Shown: piece by piece, positions 41,575 through 50,135 of the stretch
Position numbering within the stretch: position 1 is the first letter of the stretch
How the letters are laid out: each line of letters begins with the position of its first letter
NCBI GenBank assembly: GCA_012317185.1
Contig: CP048838.1
Coordinates: 1,054,001-1,118,000, forward strand
Source: [Clostridium] innocuum
GTDB lineage: Bacteria > Bacillota_I > Bacilli_A > Erysipelotrichales > Erysipelotrichaceae
Direction: 5' to 3'
DNA length: 64,000 nucleotides
Notes under the pieces: generated by a model
Database searches by the model: none
The model's input: the letters and a program-made list of their open reading frames with translations, nothing else
What the model was told of the DNA's origin: nothing
Translations under genes and position numbers: made by a program

Positions 41575-43348
41575 GAAGCTTTCATCACTCAAACGGATCG
41601 TATCCGGACTGAAACCATTCATTTCTCCATATAAATGGGAATTTGCGGGTGCTGTCCTTATGGTCATTATCAGTGTGGTTACCATGGTCAGTGCGCCAAG
41701 TGTGGAGGGTATGATTACCACACAGCTGGCAAGCGATTTGTCACTTGCCGAAAGTATTGGAAAGCTGCAGGTGAATTTCGATGAGATAACGAAGATCATG
41801 CTGATGCTGGCCTTCATTTATCTGGCGAAGACCCTGTCTCAGGTATTTGCCGTTATCTGGCTGACAAACGCGATTCAGCATGCGATGCAGGATTTAAGAA
41901 ATGCGCTGCAAAGCAAGATCCGCCGCCTGCCGGTACGCTACTTTGACAGCCACCAGTTCGGTGATGTGCTGAGCAGAATCACCAACGATGTGGATGCGAT
42001 AAGCAATGCCCTGCAGCAAAGCTTTGTCAATGTGGTTACTGGTGTTCTAACCATCATTCTGGCTCTGATCATGATGTTTCGCATCCATGTTCTCATGGCA
42101 TGCATCGCCTTTTTGATCATTCCGTTATCCTTGTTGATTACCGTCTTTATCGTACGGCACTCCCAGAAGCGCTTCAAGGCGCAGCAGGATGCCCTCGGCG
42201 CATTGAATGGCGCTATCACGGAGCTGTATACCGGCTACAACGAGATTCTGATCTTCAATAAGCAGCAGGAATCTATTGAAAAATTCCGCAATCTGAATGA
42301 GAATCTTCGACAGAATGCATGTACCGCACAATTTGTATCCAGTACCATCGGACCATTGAATGCGCTGGTTACCTATCTGACTATCGGCGGTGTTGCGGTT
42401 GTTGGTACGATACAAATCATACATGGTAACCTGAGCGTTGGAAATCTGCAGGCCTTTGTCCGCTATATCTGGCAGGTCAATGATCCGTTATCTCAGATAT
42501 CCTCCCTTTCCTCACAGATTCAGTCGGCCTTTGCGGCGATTGCGCGTGTTCTGGAAATTCTGGAGGAGGAAGAGGAGATTGCAGAGCTGAACCCGTCGAA
42601 GCATATTGAACAGGTAAAGGGAAATGTCACCTTCTCGCATGTTCGCTTCGGATATGGTGAGGAGCCGTTGATGAAGGACCTTAACGTGGAAGTGAAAAGC
42701 GGACAGATGGTCGCAATCGTCGGTCCTACCGGTGCCGGTAAAACGACACTGATCAACCTGCTGCTTCGTTTCTATGATGTCAACGGAGGAAGCATCTGCA
42801 TCGACGGTGTGGATATCCGCGACATGAAGCGTGGGGAGCTGCGGGATATGTTCGGTATGGTATTGCAGGATACCTGGCTGTTCTCCGGAAGTATTTACGA
42901 TAATATCCGCTACGGGCGTCTCGATGCCCGCAAGGATGAGATCATTCACGCAGCAAAGATGGCGAATGTTCATCACTTTATCCGTACCCTGCCGGACGGC
43001 TATCATTCCGTGATCAATGAAGAAGCCAACAATATTTCACAGGGAGAAAAACAGCTGCTTACGATTGCCCGTGCTATCTTAAAGGACCCGCAGATTTTGA
43101 TTCTGGATGAGGCGACAAGCTCTGTCGACACCCGTTTGGAAAAAATGCTGCAGGAAGCGATGCACCGTGTAATGGAGGGAAGAACAAGCTTTGTCATTGC
43201 GCACCGTTTGTCCACCATACGCAGTGCCGATCTGATTCTGGTGATCAACGATGGAGATATCGTCGAACAGGGAACGCATGAGGAGCTGATGGAAAAACAG
43301 GGCTATTATGAAAAGCTCTACAATTCACAGTTTGCGGACAAAGAATAG
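41567..43348 (+). CDS. ABC exporter half-transporter, catalytic-Glu subunit
   Basis: The product is 593 aa, with start ATG at 41567 after GAGGAGG. The membrane domain is about residues 20-310. Walker A is GPTGAGKT at 386-393, signature ISQGE at 490-494, and Walker B LILDE with Glu515 intact. The non-canonical signature with an intact Glu is complementary to the first subunit, supporting one heterodimer with one active ATP site. It has an extended 30-residue acidic linker (LEEEEEIAE) before the ATPase. Confidence 0.92.
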   Translation: MNKKLSSLKRIVSGLKPFISPYKWEFAGAVLMVIISVVTMVSAPSVEGMITTQLASDLSLAESIGKLQVNFDEITKIMLMLAFIYLAKTLSQVFAVIWLTNAIQHAMQDLRNALQSKIRRLPVRYFDSHQFGDVLSRITNDVDAISNALQQSFVNVVTGVLTIILALIMMFRIHVLMACIAFLIIPLSLLITVFIVRHSQKRFKAQQDALGALNGAITELYTGYNEILIFNKQQESIEKFRNLNENLRQNACTAQFVSSTIGPLNALVTYLTIGGVAVVGTIQIIHGNLSVGNLQAFVRYIWQVNDPLSQISSLSSQIQSAFAAIARVLEILEEEEEIAELNPSKHIEQVKGNVTFSHVRFGYGEEPLMKDLNVEVKSGQMVAIVGPTGAGKTTLINLLLRFYDVNGGSICIDGVDIRDMKRGELRDMFGMVLQDTWLFSGSIYDNIRYGRLDARKDEIIHAAKMANVHHFIRTLPDGYHSVINEEANNISQGEKQLLTIARAILKDPQILILDEATSSVDTRLEKMLQEAMHRVMEGRTSFVIAHRLSTIRSADLILVINDGDIVEQGTHEELMEKQGYYEKLYNSQFADKE

Positions 43349-43473
43349 GTGTGCAGCCATAGCTTGGGTAAATGAGGAAACAACAACGAATCAGCGCAGA
43401 CGATAGTTACATGCTGCATTGCGTTCCTGTTCAAACTGAAAAAGGATAGGCAGGCTTTTCATAAAGTCTGCTT

Positions 43474-43528
43474 AAAAAGAAGCCTCCATACTATTGTAAA
43501 CTGTCAATCGTATGAGAAGCTTCTTTTT
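43474..43528. terminator. Bidirectional terminator after the ABC exporter genes
   Basis: AAAAAGAAGC (43474-43483) pairs perfectly with GCTTCTTTTT (43519-43528). A and T flanks allow use from both strands. Confidence 0.8.
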
Positions 43529-43605
43529 CTATGCTTATATGTATGCTGTTCTTATATTCGTATATTCGCTGAAAAGCTCGATACTCGCTGTGATATTGTA
43601 TAAGC

Positions 43606-43948
43606 TTACGCAAGATACTGCTTCAGCTTTTTTTGAAGCCTGCGGGCATGCTCTACCATTTCGTAATAATCCAGATTTCCCCTTATGAGCACCTGTTCAT
43701 TCATAAGAATGTCCTCATAGCCTCGCAACAGGTGGATGCGAACGATTATATGAACCTGTTCATTGCCGTTGGCTATACTGTTTGTCATAGCATTGGCCAC
43801 CGCATTTGCTACTGTGGCACCGGCTTTTTTCAATACCGGACGAATCAGCACCTCTGTGCGTTTCATAACATTTATGGAGTAATCTCTACCGCTTTGCATG
43901 AAATAGATTCTATTGCTTTGAACTCTGAAAAAAATCACTGGACTTCAT
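43606..43948 (-). pseudogene. Small uncharacterised protein with probable 1-base frameshift near the start
   Basis: GGGAGGTGATTTCTT-ATG at 43948 is an ideal start, but its frame stops after 12 codons. The long frame (110 aa to 43606) is in another phase. A run of seven T on the minus strand (43928-43934) separates them; six T would give MKSSDFF joined directly to RVQSNRIYFMQSGRDY and the rest. The body includes ATVANAVANAMTNSIANGNE, VHIIVRIHLLRGYEDI and a C-terminal Lys/Arg helix. The family is not recognised. It may be phase-variable, a true frameshift, or a sequencing artefact. Confidence 0.45.
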
Positions 43949-44244
43949 AAGAAATCACCTCCCGGCATACAGCCTCTTCTATCTAATAACATAAAGCACA
44001 GGTAAAAGGCAGATGAGGAACAACGGATTTTTAAAATTCGTAAAAGTTTGTATAGTAAAAGGGTTTTGTCTTCTTGTAAGAATGCATAAAATACGGTATA
44101 GTAATGGAAGAAAGAATTATATTGACAGAAAACACAGGAGGTAGTGTACCATCACATAAACAATTATTTTTCATGAGGAACCTTTTTTGTATTTTCAACA
44201 TATAATTGCATAAGCTATTAAAAAGATAATGGAGGAATCAATGA

Positions 44245-44607
44245 ATGAGAATCAAGAATGACGATGTTCTGGCACATTTGCGCAGTTTTGGCTTTACTAT
44301 GCAGGAAAATAATGCTCAGGGATTTATCCGCTGGCAGAAACGTATCGGAGATATGCTTGTCACCATTGCGAACGGACAGTTTGAAAATAAGATCCGGGTG
44401 TCCCTTTTACAGGACAGAAACGGTAATATCCGTACATCTTATAAGGATATACTCGCGTATACGGAGCTGATCTGTTCTTTGCAGGATGCAGGACTGACCG
44501 GGATGAGTCAGGATTGCACCTGTTATCAGGAGGAGGATGTCGTGGAACCGATGGATAATCCGCTCATTTCCTTTCCACGCAAACCGGAAGGCTTTATGGC
44601 ACAGTAA
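44245..44607 (+). CDS. Hypothetical protein, 120 aa
   Basis: ATG at 44245 is 8 bp after GGAGGA; an earlier ATG at 44241 in another frame stops after six codons. The product is soluble, with a mixed strand/helix N-terminus (DVLAHLRSFGFTMQENNAQG, IRWQKRIGDMLVTI) and an acidic Cys-containing C-terminal third ending PRKPEGFMAQ. No family is recognised and neighbours do not help. Confidence 0.6.
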   Translation: MRIKNDDVLAHLRSFGFTMQENNAQGFIRWQKRIGDMLVTIANGQFENKIRVSLLQDRNGNIRTSYKDILAYTELICSLQDAGLTGMSQDCTCYQEEDVVEPMDNPLISFPRKPEGFMAQ

Positions 44608-44683
44608 TCACGGCTGCAGGGGGAATCAGTTGCAATCACGCTTTTCTGCAAGTATAATGTAGGAAATAAAAAGGGGTGATATC

Positions 44684-45472
44684 GTGATTGACGGACATAT
44701 GCATCTGGAGAATGGTCCGCTTACTGTGGAGTATGCGATGAAATATGTGGAAGCCGGTGTAAAGGCAGGTATGGATACCATACAGATTCTGGATCATACC
44801 CATCGGTTTCTGGAGTTTAAGCCGATGTATGACAATCTGAAGCAGGCTTCTGTTTACCAGAAGGACTGGTTTGAAAAGAAAAAGCTGGAGCCGCTGCAGA
44901 GCTATTTTAACCTGATTGAGGAAATGAAGAAAATGGAGCTTCCGATTGCGGTTCGTTTTGGTCTTGAGGTATGCTATGCACCACAGGATAAAGCATTTCT
45001 TCGTGATTTGCTGGCAGGCTATCCTTATGATTTTCTGATTGGAAGCATTCATTCCATTGACGGACTGCTGTATGATATGAATGGATTTTCCCGGGAAATA
45101 TTATGGGATAAATATGATACCAATGCCATTTACAGGCGGTATTATGAAATTATGGAGGATATGATCGAGAGTGATTTGTTTACACAGATCGGGCATCCTG
45201 ACCAGCTGAAGATTTTTCATTATGAACCGGATTATGATCTGAAGCCAACCTATGAAAGACTGGCAGTGCTGGCTAAGGAGCATGATGTATATATGGAAAC
45301 CAATACCGGCTGTCATTACCGTTACCTGCATGAGGATGTCGGTACCAATCAGGTGTTTCTGGATATCCTGAAGGCACACGGTGTTAACATTATGACGGCA
45401 AGTGATGCGCATCAGCCGCAGCATGTGGGAATGCATATTGCAGAAATAAGCAGGCAGCTGGGGCTGGACTAG
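44684..45472 (+). CDS. PHP-domain phosphatase (histidinol-phosphatase HisJ-like)
   Basis: The product is 262 aa, with a GTG start after AAGGGGTGA. Metal ligands of the PHP fold are visible: DGHMHLE at the start, LDHTH near 36-40, RFGLEVCY, GSIHSI, and later the Cys-His and SDAHQP segments. HisJ dephosphorylates histidinol phosphate, but no other his gene is present, so it may act on another small phosphate. It is followed after 19 bp by a second phosphatase in the same direction. Confidence 0.87.
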   Translation: MIDGHMHLENGPLTVEYAMKYVEAGVKAGMDTIQILDHTHRFLEFKPMYDNLKQASVYQKDWFEKKKLEPLQSYFNLIEEMKKMELPIAVRFGLEVCYAPQDKAFLRDLLAGYPYDFLIGSIHSIDGLLYDMNGFSREILWDKYDTNAIYRRYYEIMEDMIESDLFTQIGHPDQLKIFHYEPDYDLKPTYERLAVLAKEHDVYMETNTGCHYRYLHEDVGTNQVFLDILKAHGVNIMTASDAHQPQHVGMHIAEISRQLGLD

Positions 45473-45491
45473 CGGAAAGGACAATAGGGAA

Positions 45492-46055
45492 ATGGGTTTA
45501 TATTTTGTAAGACACGGGCAGACGGACTGGAATGTAAGGGGAAAGCTGCAGGGGAAGAGTGATATTGCATTGAATGAGACCGGACGCCTGCAGGCTGTGG
45601 AAACAAGAGAAAAGCTGAAGCAGGTAGCCATGGATGCCATTTATTGTTCACCGCTGATGCGTGCGAGAGAAACGGCTGAAATTATCAATGTGCTGTGGGA
45701 GCTCCCCATACAGTGCGATGACCGCCTGATGGAGAGAAGCTTCGGTGATATGGAAGGTGCATTGCGAAAGGATGTTCCCTTCGATGACCTGTGGGCATTT
45801 TCTTCCGCATCCATGTTTGCGGGCGGTGAGGATACCGCACATTTCTATGAACGGGTAGAGAGCTTTTTAAAGGAGATTCTCCCGTATGCGCAGGAAAAGG
45901 AAATTCTGATTGTAGCACATGGCGGAGTCAGTATTCCCTATCAGTGCTTCTTCGAGGGCTATGCGTGTGTGGAAAATCTGAGTGATCTCATCATCGCAAA
46001 TTGTGAAGTCAGGCACTATGCCGCAAAGCAAATACAGGAGTTGGTAAAGGGATAA
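45492..46055 (+). CDS. Histidine phosphatase (phosphoglycerate mutase-like) family protein
   Basis: The product is 187 aa. LYFVRHGQTDWN has the RHG triad His, with the second His in VAHGGVS near 145. CSPLMRARETAEI is the conserved Arg region. It hydrolyses a phosphomonoester. Coupling to the PHP gene suggests one phosphatase pair, with substrate unknown. Confidence 0.9.
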   Translation: MGLYFVRHGQTDWNVRGKLQGKSDIALNETGRLQAVETREKLKQVAMDAIYCSPLMRARETAEIINVLWELPIQCDDRLMERSFGDMEGALRKDVPFDDLWAFSSASMFAGGEDTAHFYERVESFLKEILPYAQEKEILIVAHGGVSIPYQCFFEGYACVENLSDLIIANCEVRHYAAKQIQELVKG

Positions 46056-46070
46056 GCATCCCTTTTTTTT
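46046..46070 (+). terminator. Terminator of the phosphatase pair
   Basis: AAAGGGAT (46046-46053) pairs with ATCCCTTT (46058-46065) and enters a T run; the stem includes the stop codon. Confidence 0.85.
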
Positions 46071-46251
46071 GATCTCGATAACGAGGCGGCTGTATGCAAG
46101 CAGTCTATGCAGGGGAAATCAAGCATGCAGGTAGGAATATTATACGATACCGCAAAAGGAGTCCTCGTATTTTATATCTGCATCCTCATTTGTCATGTCT
46201 GTGGACAGTCAATTTTCTTGCTTGTTTACGGGCTAAAAACGATGGTAAGCA

Positions 46252-46280
46252 TTGACATAGTCATGGAAAAGAATTACAAT
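46252..46280 (+). promoter_or_regulatory. Near-perfect sigma-A promoter of the scaffold/GGGtGRT operon
   Basis: TTGACA (46252-46257), 17 bp, TACAAT (46275-46280). A leader of about 170 nt precedes the start codon, long enough for regulation, though no known riboswitch was recognised. The interval 46071-46458 holds no gene. Confidence 0.85.
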
Positions 46281-46458
46281 AAAATGGTGGGTAACGATTT
46301 CTTGTGAAATATTGCACGAATAAGAAAACCGTACATATCCGCACTTGCAAATGTTGTTTGATAGAGGAGATGACATTGCAGAAGCAGCTACAGCTTTCCT
46401 GAAGGGGAAGGTGGCATAAAGGTAAATCTATCATGGATTATGAGAAAGGAGAAATGAC

Positions 46459-47151
46459 ATGATTTATTCAAAAGAAGTTGAAAACATGTGCACTGTAAAG
46501 TGTGGTGCGAGCCATGGATGTGCACCTATTCCTGAAGAAGGAAAATGGGTTTATTCAAGAGAAATCAAAGACATCTCTGGTTTGACACACGGTATTGGCT
46601 GGTGTGCTCCTCAGCAGGGTGCCTGCAAACTGACATTAAATGTAAAAGAAGGTATTATTGAGGAAGCACTGATTGAAACAATCGGATGCTCCGGTATGAC
46701 TCACTCTGCTGCTATGGCGAGTGAAGCAATTGTTGGAAAGACACTGCTGGAAGCTGTTAATACAGACCTTGTTTGTGACGCAATCAACACTGCTATGCGT
46801 GAATTGTTCTTACAGATCGTCTATGGACGTACACAGTCTGCATTCTCTGAAAACGGACTTCCTGTAGGAGCTGGTCTGGAAGACTTAGGTAAGGGAACCC
46901 GTTCTCAGGTTGGTACTGTTTACTCTACCAAGGTTAAGGGACCTCGTTACCTGGATCTTGCAGAAGGATATATTCTGAAAATGGGTCTTGACGAAAATGG
47001 GGAAATCATCGGTTACGAATATGTAAACATGGGTGTCTTCATGGATGCTGTCAAGAAGGGTGTAAACGCTGAAGAAGCTTTAAACAACGCTAAGAAAACA
47101 TACGGTCGTTACGCAGATGCTGTTAAGTACATCGACCCGCGACACGAATAG
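46459..47151 (+). CDS. NifU/IscU-like iron-sulfur cluster assembly scaffold protein
   Basis: The product is 230 aa, with ATG after AAAGGAG. The scaffold core shows GIGWCAPQQGACKLTLNVKE and ETIGCSGMTHSAAMASEAIVGK, with Cys in the positions that hold a nascent cluster in IscU. Two extra Cys-rich stretches at the N-terminus (CTVKCGASHGC) are not in standard IscU. It is always paired with the GGGtGRT protein in known genomes, and here it is 11 bp from it. Codon choice (little use of rare codons) suggests high expression. Confidence 0.85.
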   Translation: MIYSKEVENMCTVKCGASHGCAPIPEEGKWVYSREIKDISGLTHGIGWCAPQQGACKLTLNVKEGIIEEALIETIGCSGMTHSAAMASEAIVGKTLLEAVNTDLVCDAINTAMRELFLQIVYGRTQSAFSENGLPVGAGLEDLGKGTRSQVGTVYSTKVKGPRYLDLAEGYILKMGLDENGEIIGYEYVNMGVFMDAVKKGVNAEEALNNAKKTYGRYADAVKYIDPRHE

Positions 47152-47162
47152 GAGGAAAAATC

Positions 47163-48164
47163 ATGGCATTATTTGAAAGTTACGAAAGACGTATTGATAC
47201 GATCAATAAAGTTTTAAACTCATATGGTATTTCTTCTATCGAAGAAGCAAAAAAACTGTGTGACGATTTAGGTGTAGATGTATACAACATCGTGAAGGAA
47301 ATCCAGCCAATCTGTTTTGAGAATGCTTGCTGGGCTTACATCGCTGGTGCTGCAATCGCAATCAAAAAAGGCGACAAGAGCGCATATGAAGTAGCAAAAT
47401 CACTGGGTGAAGGTCTGCAGAGCTTCTGTATTCCTGGATCCGTTGCAGATGACCGCAAGGTTGGTATCGGGCACGGTAACCTGGCTGCTATGCTGCTGAG
47501 CGATGAAACAAAATGTTTTGCATTCCTTGCAGGACACGAAAGCTTTGCTGCTGCTGAGGGTGCTATCGGTATTGCACGTAATGCAAACAAGGCTCGTAAA
47601 GAACCGCTGCGTGTTATCCTGAACGGTTTGGGAAAGGATGCTGCAAAGATCATTTCCCGTATCAACGGATTTACCTATGTAGAAACTCAGTTTGACTACT
47701 TCACAGGAGAACTGAAAGAGCTGTCCAGAACGGCTTATTCTCAGGGAGAAAGAGCTGCTGTAAACTGCTATGGTGTGGACGATGTTCGTGAAGGTGTTGC
47801 AGTTATGCATCACGAGGGTGTTGATGTTTCCATCACTGGTAACTCTACGAACCCTACACGTTTCCAGCACCCGGTTGCAGGTACATACAAGAAAGAATGT
47901 ATCGAACAGGGCAAGAAATACTTCTCTGTAGCTAGTGGTGGTGGTACCGGACGTACTCTGCATCCGGATAACATGGCTGCTGGTCCTGCTTCCTATGGTA
48001 TGACAGACACAATGGGACGTATGCACTCTGATGCACAGTTTGCCGGATCCTCTTCTGTTCCTGCTCACGTAGAAATGATGGGTCTGATCGGTATGGGCAA
48101 CAACCCTATGGTTGGTGCCAGTGTAGCTGTAGCTGTAGCTGTTTCTGAAGCAATGAACAAATAA
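47163..48164 (+). CDS. GGGtGRT protein
   Basis: The product is 333 aa. The name motif appears as SGGGTGRTLHPDNMAAGP near residues 258-275. It starts with FESYERRIDTINKVLNSYGI and has Gly/Ala-rich loops (CWAYIAGAAIAIKKGD, GHGNLAAMLLSDE) that look like a ligand- or cluster-binding pocket. The family has no known function; its constant neighbour is the NifU-like scaffold, so it may receive or help load a cluster (inference). Translation is probably coupled. Confidence 0.88.
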   Translation: MALFESYERRIDTINKVLNSYGISSIEEAKKLCDDLGVDVYNIVKEIQPICFENACWAYIAGAAIAIKKGDKSAYEVAKSLGEGLQSFCIPGSVADDRKVGIGHGNLAAMLLSDETKCFAFLAGHESFAAAEGAIGIARNANKARKEPLRVILNGLGKDAAKIISRINGFTYVETQFDYFTGELKELSRTAYSQGERAAVNCYGVDDVREGVAVMHHEGVDVSITGNSTNPTRFQHPVAGTYKKECIEQGKKYFSVASGGGTGRTLHPDNMAAGPASYGMTDTMGRMHSDAQFAGSSSVPAHVEMMGLIGMGNNPMVGASVAVAVAVSEAMNK

Positions 48165-48173
48165 ATAAACAAG

Positions 48174-48199
48174 AAAGCCTTTGAAAAAGGGCTTTTTTT
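48174..48199 (+). terminator. Terminator of the scaffold/GGGtGRT operon
   Basis: AAAGCCTTT pairs with AAAGGGCTTT (one bulge), followed by seven T. Confidence 0.8.
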
Positions 48200-48510
48200 C
48201 ATTTGTGGGACAATGGCAGTACCTACAGCATTCCTACATTATTCATACATCTGTATTTCTGCTTAGGCAACAGGAGCGAACGCTATTTTCAATGGTTCCT
48301 GCTTTCTAATCACCTCCTGAATACAGGGTCCATAAGAGAGAAGCACAGACTTAAAATGATGAAGCTGTCTTTTTAATCTGGACTACGAAATTATCCATTT
48401 CCTTCGCCAAACTTTCCTGGCTTAAGGCTTGTCTGCGGTAACCTGCTGCATACGGATTGATACCATTTGTGAGCAGGCGGTAACCGTGGCTGACAGTTAC
48501 CGTAAACTAT

Positions 48511-48657
48511 ATGCAGGATGTCCTTCAGCTGACTTCGCAATACGGTGTATTGCAGTATCCAAAAGCCGGTTTTCTGATATCTGTAATTTTATCGGTATTC
48601 TATGATGTTTCATTGGCTGCGCTGGTTTCTGCTTCCAATTTTTCTTCCTGTTCATAA
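48511..48657 (+). pseudogene. Possible membrane-protein fragment in the 48200-48720 gap
   Basis: The 520-base gap before the MreB region has no intact gene. A 48-codon frame here has a hydrophobic stretch (AGFLISVILSVFYDVSLAALV) and continues a little upstream in frame, but lacks a ribosome site. It looks like a scrap of a decayed permease gene. Confidence 0.2.
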
Positions 48658-48721
48658 GACTGTATTGGTTTGCACGAGCGGTTTTTGGGCATACTGAGAC
48701 ACATAGAAGGGGTTTTTATCT

Positions 48722-48841
48722 ATGGCTAAGTTTGTAAAAGTAAAAATTTATCAAAAAGATTCTTGTTTCTTTGCTTTTACTGGTAAGAAATGGTATATTA
48801 TTATTGGAAATTCGACAATGCAGGATATGAAAGAAGGTTAA
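48722..48841 (+). CDS. Possible 39-codon leader gene before the MreB-like gene
   Basis: ATG at 48722 is preceded by GAAGGGG; the frame ends TAA at 48839-48841, two bases before the MreB-like ATG. It would encode MAKFVKVKIYQKDSC plus an aromatic middle (KKWYIIIGN). A likely promoter lies inside it, so it may only be chance. Confidence 0.3.
   Translation: MAKFVKVKIYQKDSCFFAFTGKKWYIIIGNSTMQDMKEG
48771..48799 (+). promoter_or_regulatory. Likely promoter of the MreB-like gene
   Basis: TTGCTT (48771-48776), 17 bp, TATATT (48794-48799), 45 bp before the start codon. Confidence 0.5.
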
Positions 48842-48843
48842 AC

Positions 48844-49815
48844 ATGGCAAGAAAAATTGGAATTGACTTGGGAACAACAAATTTACTCATTTGTGTAGAT
48901 AACAAAGGAATCCTGGTGGATGAACCTTCCATCATTACAGTAGATGCTACAACTAAGAAATGTATAGCGGCAGGTCTTGATGCGAGAGATATGCTGGGAC
49001 GTACACCGAAAAACATGATATGTATCCGTCCGTTAAAGGACGGTGTGGTTGCTGACTTTGAGGCAACTGACATGATGCTGAACTATTTTCTAAAGAAATG
49101 CGACCTAAAGGGCATGTTTAAAAAGAACGTGATTTTAATATGTCATCCGACAAAAATCACTTCTGTTGAAAAAAATGCAATCCGGGACTGTGCATACCGT
49201 GCCGGAGCAAAAAAGGTATATCTGGAAGAGGAACCTAAAATAGCAGCACTCGGTGCAGGACTGGATATCGGTAAGGCAAGTGGAAATATGGTGCTGGATA
49301 TCGGGGGAGGTACGAGCGATATTGCAGTGCTTTCTCTTGGGGATATCGTATGCTCTACCTCAATCAAAACTGCAGGAAATAAGATTACACAGGATATTCT
49401 GGAAAATGTACGCATTCAGAAGAAAATGTATATCGGTGAACAGACGGCGGATGAAATCAAACGCCGTATTGCGAATGCGCTGGTTGTTAAAGAACCGGAA
49501 ACCATTACCATTTCAGGACGTGATGTGGAAACCGGGCTGCCACATTCCATTGACATCAACAGCAATGAGGTGGAAAGCTACATAAGAAGCAGCTTACAGG
49601 AAATCGTTCATGCCACGAAGACGATTCTGGAGGTGACACCACCGGAGCTGGCAGCGGATATTGTTCAGCATGGGCTTGTCCTTACCGGAGGCGGTGCATT
49701 ATTGAAAAATCTGGATCAGCTGATGCGCAATGAGCTTCAAATTCCTGTATATGTTGCTGAAAATGCATTGAAATGCGTTGTAGACGGCTGTACCATTATG
49801 CTTCAGAATTTATAA
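48844..49815 (+). CDS. MreB/Mbl-like actin-family protein
   Basis: The product is 323 aa from ATG 48844; typical MreB is 330-350. The actin phosphate-1 loop is RKIGIDLGTTNLLI, phosphate-2 VLDIGGGTSDIAVLSL, and the adenosine motif LTGGGALLKNLD. EEPKIAALGAGL is typical of MreB. It polymerises under the membrane to guide side-wall synthesis. It stands alone, without mreC/mreD, and has its own promoter and terminator, so it is probably an extra paralogue. Confidence 0.9.
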   Translation: MARKIGIDLGTTNLLICVDNKGILVDEPSIITVDATTKKCIAAGLDARDMLGRTPKNMICIRPLKDGVVADFEATDMMLNYFLKKCDLKGMFKKNVILICHPTKITSVEKNAIRDCAYRAGAKKVYLEEEPKIAALGAGLDIGKASGNMVLDIGGGTSDIAVLSLGDIVCSTSIKTAGNKITQDILENVRIQKKMYIGEQTADEIKRRIANALVVKEPETITISGRDVETGLPHSIDINSNEVESYIRSSLQEIVHATKTILEVTPPELAADIVQHGLVLTGGGALLKNLDQLMRNELQIPVYVAENALKCVVDGCTIMLQNL

Positions 49816-49830
49816 TTGCATATCCTATAA

Positions 49831-49854
49831 GAACCGCGGGCTGCGGTTCTTTTT
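49831..49854 (+). terminator. Terminator of the MreB-like gene
   Basis: GAACCGC (49831-49837) pairs with GCGGTTC (49843-49849), followed by T. Confidence 0.88.
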
Positions 49855-50135
49855 AGTTTTCTATTCAACTGCTGAAAAAAAGGAAGAAAGCAGTTGTTGC
49901 GGATGCCTGTATAAAGAGGGAACTCTGGATATGCAACGGGCTTTATAAATATATAAGTGCTGTCTTTCTGATGTTCGTTATACTATGCAAATTCCCTTTC
50001 ATACCGTGATTTCAGGCTTTATTCTAAATTCACGGTGAACACTAGCCCTGCACATTGAAATGAACGCTTCTTTTGACGGCGAAGGTTTAAAAATTGAAGG
50101 AGAATGTGTATAATGGAGATAAAGGAAGTGATACG

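Noticed and set aside
46107..46307. 66-codon frame with one hydrophobic stretch
   Set aside because: No ribosome site, and the promoter of the next operon lies inside it.
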